Origin: Maribellus sediminis
GTDB taxonomy: Bacteria; Bacteroidota; Bacteroidia; Bacteroidales; Prolixibacteraceae
Assembly: GCF_011799805.1 (NCBI RefSeq)
Contig: NZ_WXUB01000001.1
Coordinates: 1,426,001 to 1,490,000, forward strand
DNA length: 64,000 bases
Direction: 5' to 3'
Made by a program: the position numbers and the translations under genes. The notes under the pieces are model-generated. The model was not told the origin of the DNA and searched no databases. It worked only from the letters and a program-made list of their open reading frames with translations. Positions 18,127 through 25,194 of this stretch are shown piece by piece (the stretch's first letter is position 1; each line of letters begins with the position of its first letter).

Positions 18127-19125
18127 ATGACAACTAAAAATATTCCAACTGTACTAGGCGTAGGCAATGCGCTTGTTGATGTAATTTCTGTGCTTGAGAG
18201 CGATGCTTTGCTGGAAACGTTTGGCCTGCCACGGGGCAGTATGACCCTGGTTGATGCTGAGCGTTCGAAGCAGATCTATGAAGCAACCTATTCTGATAAA
18301 AGTGAATTAACAACCGGTGGATCGGTGGCAAATACCATGCGCGGAATGGCCAATCTTGGAAGTGCAGGCGGCTACATGGGAAAAGTTGGAAAAGACGAGT
18401 TAGGCGAACTCTTCAAAAACGATTTCGAAAAACGCGGCCTCACCACACACCTGGTTTTTAGCGATACTGTTGATACCGGTCGGGTAATGGCTTTGGTAAG
18501 TCAGGATTCGGAACGTACGATGGCTACCTACCTGGGGGCAGCAGCAGAGATGCGTGCCGAAGAATTTCAGACTGATGTGCTGGGCAACTACAACTACATG
18601 TACGTTGAAGGCTACCTGGTTTTCAATCACGATCTGATTAAAGCCGGTGTTGAATTGGCCCGGGAAAAGGATTTGAAAGTAGCGCTCGATCTGTCAAGTT
18701 TTAATGTGGTGGAAGCTAATCTCGATTTTCTGAAAGAGCTTGTAAAAACGCATGTTGATATTGTTTTTGCAAATGAAGAGGAAGCCAAATCTTTTACCGG
18801 TCTCGATCCGGAAGCTGCATTGCATGAAATTGCAAAAGATTGTGAGTTGGTGATTGTAAAACTCGGAAAGGAAGGATCGCTCATAAAGTACAAAGGCGAA
18901 GTAACCCGCGTGGGTTCAATTCCTGCCAAAGCGCTTGATACTACCGGTGCCGGTGATGCTTATGCCGCCGGATTCTTCTATGGGCTGACCAATGGCTACG
19001 ATATGGCAACCTGCGGAAAAATTGCTGCCCTGGTTTCAGGAAAAGTAGTGGAAGTTATGGGCCCCAATCTACCCGATTCGGCTTGGGCAGAAGTAAAGCA
19101 GGAAATCGCAAAGATTGTGGGATAG
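18127..19125 (+). CDS. PfkB-family sugar/nucleoside kinase, adenosine-kinase-like
   Basis: The 332-residue cytoplasmic kinase carries the PfkB signatures: TTGGSVANTMRGMANLG near residues 59-75 and DTTGAGDAYAAGF, with catalytic Asp277. GVGNALVDVISVLE at the start fits the adenosine kinase/ribokinase branch. The expected reaction is ATP-dependent phosphorylation of a nucleoside or sugar; adenosine is the best guess from the family. It converges with the deoxynucleoside kinase gene over a shared terminator. Confidence 0.88.
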   Translation: MTTKNIPTVLGVGNALVDVISVLESDALLETFGLPRGSMTLVDAERSKQIYEATYSDKSELTTGGSVANTMRGMANLGSAGGYMGKVGKDELGELFKNDFEKRGLTTHLVFSDTVDTGRVMALVSQDSERTMATYLGAAAEMRAEEFQTDVLGNYNYMYVEGYLVFNHDLIKAGVELAREKDLKVALDLSSFNVVEANLDFLKELVKTHVDIVFANEEEAKSFTGLDPEAALHEIAKDCELVIVKLGKEGSLIKYKGEVTRVGSIPAKALDTTGAGDAYAAGFFYGLTNGYDMATCGKIAALVSGKVVEVMGPNLPDSAWAEVKQEIAKIVG

Positions 19126-19126
19126 A

Positions 19127-19165
19127 GAGTTAAAAGTTCAGAGTTTAGAGTTCAGAGTTCAGAGC
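19127..19165. repeat. Degenerate AGTTCAGAG short tandem repeat
   Basis: Five imperfect copies of a 7-8 nt unit (GTTCAGA/GTTTAGA) directly follow the PfkB stop codon. The same unit occurs at 30791-30820. Confidence 0.65.
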
Positions 19166-19244
19166 CCGCCTGAACGAATTCCTGCGGGCAGGGTTAAAGT
19201 TTAGAGTGGAACAGGCGATTTCCAATCGCCTGAATCTATAAAAC

Positions 19245-19296
19245 AAAAGGATGGCATCCGTTTTTGTGTCAATACACGCGGATGCCATCCTTTTTT
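19245..19296. terminator. Bidirectional terminator with long GGATGGCATCCG stem
   Basis: AAAAGGATGGCATCCG (19245-19260) pairs with CGGATGCCATCCTTTT (19279-19294) around an 18 nt loop with its own GTGT/ACAC pairing. A T-tract follows on the plus strand and an A-tract precedes it, so it can serve the two converging genes (18127 and 19314). Each arm is also internally palindromic (GGATG-N-CATCC). Confidence 0.85.
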
Positions 19297-19313
19297 CTGC
19301 AAATGACTAATGA

Positions 19314-19928
19314 TTAAAACAATCCGTGAATCTGTGCATCGATCTTGTCGATCACATAACTCAAATCTTCAGGATTGGCCGTAAAATCAAGATCATCCAC
19401 ATTGATCACCAGTAATTTTCCCATTTTGTAGTTGTTGACCCAGCTCTCGTAGCGGTCGTTCAACTGTTTCAAATAATCCAGGCGGATCGAATTTTCATAC
19501 TCCCTACCACGTTTCTGGATCTGGTTAACCAGTGTAGGAATACTGCCGCGCAGGTAAATCAACAAATCAGGCGGTTCTATGAGGCTGATCATCAGGTCGA
19601 AAAGCGTTTTATAGTTTTTAAAGTCGCGGGTGCTCATCAGGCCCATGCTGTGCAGGTTGGGAGCAAAAATCTCCGCATCCTCATAAATCGTACGGTCCTG
19701 TATAATGGTTTTTCCCGATTTACGGATATCAATAATTTGCTTAAAACGGGAGTTCAAAAAGTAGATCTGCAAATTGAACGACCAACGCTGCATATCGTTG
19801 TAAAAATCGTTGAGGTATGGATTCTCGTCCACATCCTCGTAATGTGGCGTCCATTTGTAATGTTTCGCAAGTAATTCAGTAAGAGTGGTTTTTCCCGCCC
19901 CTATATTTCCGGCTATCGCTATGTGCAT
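19314..19928 (-). CDS. Deoxynucleoside kinase
   Basis: The 204-residue protein starts MHIAIAGNIGAGKTTLTELL with the P-loop at residues 7-15. The dNK-type motif IIQDRTIYEDAEIFA (catalytic DRT region) and the later lid-like segment KRGREYENSIRLDYL follow. The family phosphorylates deoxyadenosine, deoxyguanosine or related nucleosides to monophosphates in the salvage pathway; which one cannot be read from the sequence. Length is typical of bacterial dAK/dGK. Confidence 0.92.
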   Translation of the reverse strand: MHIAIAGNIGAGKTTLTELLAKHYKWTPHYEDVDENPYLNDFYNDMQRWSFNLQIYFLNSRFKQIIDIRKSGKTIIQDRTIYEDAEIFAPNLHSMGLMSTRDFKNYKTLFDLMISLIEPPDLLIYLRGSIPTLVNQIQKRGREYENSIRLDYLKQLNDRYESWVNNYKMGKLLVINVDDLDFTANPEDLSYVIDKIDAQIHGLF

Positions 19929-19965
19929 TGTTGATGTTTATTTGAGAATCTAAAGTATGAAAAAA

Positions 19966-21486
19966 TTATCTTTTATCGGGTAACATGTTCATAAGTTCGT
20001 CCAGATACTGTCGGTTATTGGCCAGTCGCGGAATTTTATTTTGCCCCCCGATTTTACCGCGTTGTTTCATCCAATTGTAAAATGTTCCTTTCGGTGCATT
20101 TACCACATGCGGCATTTCCAGTGTGAGGTTTTTATGGCGCTTGGCTTCATAATCCGAATTCAGGGTTTTTAGCGTATTATCCAGTATACTGGTAAAGTGA
20201 TCCAGGTCTTTTGGAGGCACATCAAATTCGATGATCCATTGATGGGCACCACGCTGGTTTTCTCCCATAAATATTGGTCCGGCGGTATATTCGTTAACAA
20301 TGGCTCCCGTGTGCTGGCAAGCCACATTCATGGCATTCTCGGCATTATCTATAATAACTTCTTCGCCAAAGGCATTGATAAAATGTTTGGTTCGTCCGGT
20401 AACTTTTATTTTGAACGGATATTTACAGGTGAATTTTATCGTGTCCCCAATAATGTAGCGCCACAAACCGGCACTTGTGGAGATAACCAGTGCGTAATTT
20501 TCGTCCAGTTCAACCTCTTCCAGTCCCAGCACAGTTGGGTTTGCTTTTCCAAACTCCGACATAGGGATGAATTCGTAAAAAATACCATAGTCGAGCATCA
20601 GCAGCATGTCGTTCTGATGTTCGTTATCCTGAATGCCGAAAAATCCTTCCGAAGCGTTATACGTTTCCAGGTAGTGCATTTGCGACGACGGGATCAGGTT
20701 ACGGAACTGCTCGCGATACGGCTCGAAGTTTACGCCGCCATGAGCAAAAACCTCGAGATTAGGCCACACTTCCAGGAGATTCGTTTTTCCAGTTGTTTCG
20801 AGTACCTTTTTCAGCAGCACCAGGTACCAGGACGGAACGCCTGCAAAACCGGTCACATTTTCTTCGAGCGCCGTTTCAATTATCTTTTCAATCTTTTCCT
20901 CAAACTCCTCAATTAGTGCAATCTCGGTAGTTGGTGTGCGAAACAGATCGCTCCAGAATGGCACGTTCTCCAGCATAATGGCCGATAAATCGCCGTAATA
21001 CGAATTGTTACTAAAGTTGTTTATCCGGTGACTGCCGCCAAGTGTCAACACTTTGCCTTTTAAAAGCTTGGTTTCGGGATGTGTATGAATGTATTGCATA
21101 AAAACATCCTTTGGGCCTTGCAGGTGGCAATTTTCAAGCGCTTCGCGGGTGACCGGGATAAATTTACTTTTGTCGCTGGTGGTTCCCGATGATTTGGCAA
21201 ACCATTTGGTTTCGCCAGGCCACAGTACATCGCGCTCGCCTTCACGCAAACGGTCGACATAGGGTTTTATATCGTTATAATCCTGAAGAGGATTGTTCTC
21301 CTGAAATTCCTTCAGCGAAGTGATCGATTCAAAATTGTGCGCCTTGCCCCAAACAGTATCCTTGGCACTCTGAATCAGGTTAAAAAGGGTTTCGTTCTGA
21401 ATCTCTAACGGGTATCTGCGGTAGTATTGGATTTCGTCACTACGTCGTGTAGTCACCCAGCGTACAACTGAATTAATTAGCGGCAT
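19966..21486 (-). CDS. GH3 auxin-responsive-promoter family protein (acyl-adenylating type)
   Basis: The 506-residue protein has the GH3 superfamily layout: KSSGTTSDKSKFIPVT (the phosphate-binding loop equivalent of ANL enzymes), then YNASEGFFGIQ, LWRYIIGDTIKFT and GRTKHFINAFGEE. Plant members join amino acids to jasmonate or auxin through an acyl-adenylate; bacterial substrates are unknown. I chose the ATG at 21486 (MPLINSVVRW), the usual family start; an ATG three codons upstream adds only MCC. It lies 37 nt upstream of the deoxynucleoside kinase on the same strand and may be cotranscribed. Confidence 0.88.
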   Translation of the reverse strand: MPLINSVVRWVTTRRSDEIQYYRRYPLEIQNETLFNLIQSAKDTVWGKAHNFESITSLKEFQENNPLQDYNDIKPYVDRLREGERDVLWPGETKWFAKSSGTTSDKSKFIPVTREALENCHLQGPKDVFMQYIHTHPETKLLKGKVLTLGGSHRINNFSNNSYYGDLSAIMLENVPFWSDLFRTPTTEIALIEEFEEKIEKIIETALEENVTGFAGVPSWYLVLLKKVLETTGKTNLLEVWPNLEVFAHGGVNFEPYREQFRNLIPSSQMHYLETYNASEGFFGIQDNEHQNDMLLMLDYGIFYEFIPMSEFGKANPTVLGLEEVELDENYALVISTSAGLWRYIIGDTIKFTCKYPFKIKVTGRTKHFINAFGEEVIIDNAENAMNVACQHTGAIVNEYTAGPIFMGENQRGAHQWIIEFDVPPKDLDHFTSILDNTLKTLNSDYEAKRHKNLTLEMPHVVNAPKGTFYNWMKQRGKIGGQNKIPRLANNRQYLDELMNMLPDKR

Positions 21487-21508
21487 ACAACACAAATTGG
21501 TTCGAAGC

Positions 21509-21516
21509 CAAATTTA
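21509..21516 (-). promoter_or_regulatory. Possible -7 box for the GH3-family gene
   Basis: Minus-strand TAAATTTG matches TAnnTTTG and lies 22 nt upstream of the chosen ATG. No clear TTG was found at the proper distance upstream, so the call is tentative. Confidence 0.35.
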
Positions 21517-21783
21517 TGAATTTATGTTGAAATGGCTGGCAAAAATAAAAGACGGTATTTCTGCGTTAAACGATAAAAAAGAATCACTCGCCGATTATGT
21601 AGTTTTTTTAGTCACCCGTGATTTTTATTTTTATATTCGTTATCATTTCTTAAAAACCGGGGTGTAACTGCTGTATGAACACTCAAAAGAATCAAATTTA
21701 TGAAACAAGCATGATGCTTAGTAATTCAGAAATTGAATTCAAATTCATGCGGGTTCCATTTGTACCACTAAAGTCGAATAAAA

Positions 21784-22308
21784 ATGAATTACATTGACAT
21801 AATTTTACTGATCCTGCTTATTCTGGCGGCGGTCAGCGGATTTAAAAAAGGACTGGTTGCCGAGGTAGCTTCACTGGCTGCCCTTATCCTTGGAATCTGG
21901 GGTGCCATCGAGTTTTCATACATCACTTCCGATTTTCTGGTCGAAAACTTCGATCTGAAAACTGATCACCTGAACATCATCTCTTTTGTGGTAACTTTTG
22001 TGGTCATTGTAATTCTGGTGCACATTGTGGGAAATGTGGTTAACAAAATGCTCGAAACCGTGATGCTGGGTTTTGTAAATAAACTGGCCGGCCTCGTTTT
22101 TGGCGTTTTAAAATCTGCCCTTATTCTGAGCATTCTACTTGTTGTTTTCGACAAAATTGATGAAGACGTGCACATTCTTCCTGAAAAGACAAAAGAAAAT
22201 TCAAGAATGTACGAACCCATCCGATCGTTTGCTCCGTCGATTTTCCCGTTTATTGAAAACTGGAGCATAAATGGCGATAAAAAGAACCGAGATTCACATG
22301 TGGTCTAA
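21784..22308 (+). CDS. CvpA-family membrane protein
   Basis: The 174-residue protein opens MNYIDIILLILLILAAVSGFKKGLVAEVASLAALILGIWGA-like (hydrophobic helix, then GFKKGL), the hallmark of the CvpA/colicin V production family. Four predicted helices end near residue 125, with a polar C-terminal tail. The family has been linked to envelope maintenance; its biochemical role is not settled. It overlaps the next gene by 11 nt or more, suggesting one operon. Confidence 0.88.
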   Translation: MNYIDIILLILLILAAVSGFKKGLVAEVASLAALILGIWGAIEFSYITSDFLVENFDLKTDHLNIISFVVTFVVIVILVHIVGNVVNKMLETVMLGFVNKLAGLVFGVLKSALILSILLVVFDKIDEDVHILPEKTKENSRMYEPIRSFAPSIFPFIENWSINGDKKNRDSHVV

Positions 22309-23380
22309 ATTGAAAGAACGTATTCAGCAGAAAAGAACAAAAGCTCCTGCGGGAGACCATTGCTGCAAGAATTGTGAAACCGAATTCACCGGGCATTATT
22401 GCCCCAACTGCGGGCAGGCGGTTAAAGAGTTTGACAAACCGTTTAGTTTTATTTTTTACAATTTTCTGGGTGATTTTTTTGCTTTCGATACGCGTTTTTT
22501 CAAAACGCTGTTTCTCCTGATTGCCAAACCCGGGTTTCTTACCAAACAATATTTCGATGGAAAACGTGTGCGTTATGCACCGCCCTTCAGAATCTATATT
22601 TTTGTAAGTTTTATCCTCTTTTTACTCTTGCAGAATTTCACAAACCGGGGATTAACAACGGTGCTCGATTCGGAACTTGATGGCGATAAAATCGGGTTGG
22701 ATTCTGCTTCAATGGTTGTGGCTGATTCTATCCTTAGCACGGTCAATCAAGACATGGATCCGGAGCAGAAAGCGGTGGTCGATTCGCTGGTGGCTCCGTT
22801 TGTGGTCAAGGATACAACAGGAGAGGAGGGACAGAATTTCAAACTGGACATGGAAACATTTCGGGAGACCCGAAATCTGCGTCAGGCTTTGAATAAATAC
22901 GCCATAAGCCTGGAAGAGGATCTTGAAGTTGAGACCGATCCGGAGAAAAGAACCGAACTGCGCGAATACATCCGCTATTGCCGCTCACCCGAAACGGCGC
23001 TGGCAAAAATTCTCCAATACATTTCATGGGCCTTTTTCCTGCTGTTACCGCTGTTTGCCGTTTTATTGAAACTGGTGTACATCCGGCGCAGGCAAAACTA
23101 TATGCGCCACCTGGTATTTTCCATACACATTCATTCGTTTGTGCTCCTGGTAATGATAGCAATTATGGCGCTGTTTATGAGTTTTGGTACAAAAGTTACC
23201 TTGATCAGTACCATTTTATTCCTGTCGGTGCCCTTGTATTTTATTATTGCGATGAAAAAATTTTACGGGCAATCGGTAGGCAAGGCCATCATGAAATTCT
23301 TTGCCGTTTCTTTTATGTACAATATCGTGTTCTGGATAATTGTAATCTATGCCTCTTTAAATGCGATTAACCTGGTATAG
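22298..23380 (+). CDS. DUF3667 membrane protein with N-terminal zinc ribbon
   Basis: The product has a Cys4 zinc-ribbon near its start (C-x2-C in CKNCETE and C-x2-C in CPNCGQ), then the DUF3667 core PFSFIFYNFLGDFFAFDTRF and GKRVRYAPPFRIYIF. Membrane helices follow, one near the N-terminal third and at least three at the C terminus after a long polar region. ATG 22298 (MWSKLKERIQQ) overlaps the cvpA-like stop; an alternative start at 22271 would add nine residues. Function unknown; the family is common in Bacteroidota. Confidence 0.82.
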   Translation: MWSKLKERIQQKRTKAPAGDHCCKNCETEFTGHYCPNCGQAVKEFDKPFSFIFYNFLGDFFAFDTRFFKTLFLLIAKPGFLTKQYFDGKRVRYAPPFRIYIFVSFILFLLLQNFTNRGLTTVLDSELDGDKIGLDSASMVVADSILSTVNQDMDPEQKAVVDSLVAPFVVKDTTGEEGQNFKLDMETFRETRNLRQALNKYAISLEEDLEVETDPEKRTELREYIRYCRSPETALAKILQYISWAFFLLLPLFAVLLKLVYIRRRQNYMRHLVFSIHIHSFVLLVMIAIMALFMSFGTKVTLISTILFLSVPLYFIIAMKKFYGQSVGKAIMKFFAVSFMYNIVFWIIVIYASLNAINLV

Positions 23381-23401
23381 TTAAGGTGAAAACCATAGAT
23401 T

Positions 23402-24373
23402 CTATTGAAAACGGTATTCGCCGATCTGTTGGAAACCCCGCAGAAAGTCGTTTGTTTTCATTCGCTTTTTACCTGCAAGCTGAATGTCGGTGATTTGTAG
23501 CCAACCATCGCCGCAAGCCACTTTCAGGTAGTTTTTACCATCGGTTTCAATGCTTCCCGGTTTTGTAGTTTTACCATCAGCATGCATGACAAAAAACATT
23601 TTTGCCGAAATTTCCTGTCCGCTTTTTTCATGTACCAGCGTAGTCCAGGCAGCAGGGTAGGGCGACAAGCCTCGAATGAGGTTGCGAACCGATTCAACAT
23701 CTTTCGACCAATCGATTTTGCAGTCGTCTTTAAAAATCTTTGGAGCATGTTTAATCTCAGTTTCGCCAGCCAGTTCTTCCTGAGGAATGGCTTTGTAATC
23801 GCCTGAAGCCAATGCATCAACAGTTTCCACAACAAGTCCGGCACCAATTTCCATTAAACTATCGTGGATGGTTCCAACGGTATCATTTTCCCAGATATCG
23901 ATCTCTTTTTTGAAAAGGATTTTTCCGGTATCAATTTCATGATCGAGCAAAAAGGTAGTAACACCGGTTTTTGTTTCGCCATTTATTACCGCCCAGTTCA
24001 AAGGTGCTGCACCGCGATATTGCGGAAGCAAAGAACCGTGCAGGTTAAAAGTTCCTAGGCGTGGCATGGCCCAAACTACTTCGGGTAACATGCGGAAAGC
24101 AACAACCACCTGCAGGTCGGCATTCAGAGCTTCCAACTCGGCTAAAAATTCCGGATTCTTAAGCTTTTCGGGTTGAAGCACTTTCAATGAATTTGCTACA
24201 GCATATTTTTTTACCGCAGATTCTGCAAGTTGTTTTCCCCTGCCTGCCGGACGGTCGGGAGCCGTAATTACTCCAACTACATTGTACCCGTTTTCAACCA
24301 GTTTTTGGAGACTGGCCACTGCAAAATCGGGAGTCCCCATAAATACGATGCGCAGATCTTTTCCTTGTGTCAT
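23402..24373 (-). CDS. fmt: Methionyl-tRNA formyltransferase
   Basis: The 323-residue enzyme formylates initiator Met-tRNA using 10-formyl-tetrahydrofolate. The start MTQGKDLRIVFMGTPDFAV, the catalytic Asn110 and His112 in FNLHGSLLPQYRGAAP, and Asp148 in HEIDTGKI are all in place, as is the C-terminal OB-fold domain (KPGSIE...LKVACGDGWLQITDIQ). I chose 24373 because an upstream in-frame ATG would add 26 basic residues that belong to another reading frame. The start overlaps the stop of the DUF5522 gene in ATGA, so translation is coupled. Confidence 0.96.
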   Translation of the reverse strand: MTQGKDLRIVFMGTPDFAVASLQKLVENGYNVVGVITAPDRPAGRGKQLAESAVKKYAVANSLKVLQPEKLKNPEFLAELEALNADLQVVVAFRMLPEVVWAMPRLGTFNLHGSLLPQYRGAAPLNWAVINGETKTGVTTFLLDHEIDTGKILFKKEIDIWENDTVGTIHDSLMEIGAGLVVETVDALASGDYKAIPQEELAGETEIKHAPKIFKDDCKIDWSKDVESVRNLIRGLSPYPAAWTTLVHEKSGQEISAKMFFVMHADGKTTKPGSIETDGKNYLKVACGDGWLQITDIQLAGKKRMKTNDFLRGFQQIGEYRFQ

Positions 24374-24573
24374 TTGCTTTTTCTTAATACGGTGTTTCCT
24401 TTTTGGGCTTTTGGCCAGTAAGGGCAGTGCCGGCAACCATTGGCACAACAATAACCTCGGTTGGTCAGGTATTCCTCAGTCATGACCCGGTAGCCCTTCT
24501 CCATATAAAAATCTTTTCCCTCTGTTAACTCATCTTCGAATTTGTCGCTAAAGAGGTCATCGAAATAGCCCAT
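24370..24573 (-). CDS. DUF5522-type small cysteine-motif protein
   Basis: The 67-residue protein has an acidic N-terminal half (MGYFDDLFSDKFEDEL) and the motif NRGYCCANGCRHCPY, the conserved C-x3-C-x2-C signature of small DUF5522-type proteins, followed by a basic tail. The spacing resembles a metal- or cluster-binding site but no chemistry is known. It overlaps the fmt start by 4 nt (ATGA) and is upstream of it on the same strand, so the pair forms a coupled unit. Confidence 0.82.
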   Translation of the reverse strand: MGYFDDLFSDKFEDELTEGKDFYMEKGYRVMTEEYLTNRGYCCANGCRHCPYWPKAQKGNTVLRKSK

Positions 24574-24608
24574 AAACTAATTTTTTGCAAAACTAAGGAT
24601 TATTGTTT

Positions 24609-24672
24609 GAATGCAAGAATGCTTTAATGCCTTAATGTTTTACCTTTTCCAAAGTTCAAAACTTTGGAAAAG
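24609..24672. repeat. Short repeat plus perfect 13-bp palindrome
   Basis: 24609-24637 matches the reverse complement of 30844-30872 at 27 of 29 positions (units GAATGC/TTAATGCC). Next to it CTTTTCCAAAGTT (24644-24656) and AACTTTGGAAAAG (24660-24672) form a perfect stem with a CAA loop and no T-tract. The spacer is between divergent genes, so this is not an ordinary terminator. Confidence 0.6.
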
Positions 24673-24746
24673 TTGCATTCAGGAAAGTTGTCGATAACTG
24701 AAAATACTTAATTTTAGACATTACATAAAAGAATAAGCAATTCAAA

Positions 24747-25142
24747 ATGAGCATAGAACGCGATTATTTGATGCGGCAAATGATGCAACTCTTCCAGGTG
24801 CTGCGAAAAATTCTGGGCCTCCGCGAAGACGGTGAAATTGAGGAAGCCCAATCACAGGTGAGGTATTTCTACCGCATTTTAAATATCAACACCGATATCC
24901 AAAAACTGGGTATTGAAGAACTGCTTTATTTGTTGCAGGAAGAAAAAAAGTTCACCAATGAGCAGATCGAGCTTTTTGCTTTTGTTTTGAAGGAACAGGG
25001 AGAAATGGCCGATGAAGAAACACTGCGCCTCGATTATTTCAGGAAAGCCTGGTTTCTGCTGGATAAAGTGGACAAGGAAAGCATTTCTTTTTCGATAGAA
25101 AGGCAAATGAAGTTGCAGGAATTAAATGCATATCTGAATTGA
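24747..25142 (+). CDS. Hypothetical helical protein, possibly DUF6483-like
   Basis: The 131-residue protein is almost entirely helical and charged. Its start MSIERDYLMRQMMQLFQVLRK, with repeated hydrophobic heptads, recalls the small DUF6483 family, but this is a recollection of pattern, not a search result. There is no signal peptide or membrane helix. It is followed 52 nt later by the rhamnosidase gene on the same strand; a functional link is not evident. Confidence 0.6.
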   Translation: MSIERDYLMRQMMQLFQVLRKILGLREDGEIEEAQSQVRYFYRILNINTDIQKLGIEELLYLLQEEKKFTNEQIELFAFVLKEQGEMADEETLRLDYFRKAWFLLDKVDKESISFSIERQMKLQELNAYLN

Positions 25143-25194
25143 ATTTATTGCTAAATTCAGAAATAAACGACCAACTTATAAACTAAACCGACTG

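Noticed and set aside
20197-20916. 239-codon open frame antisense to the GH3-family gene
   Set aside because: It lies wholly inside a gene with clear family motifs on the other strand and its peptide has no domain-like pattern.
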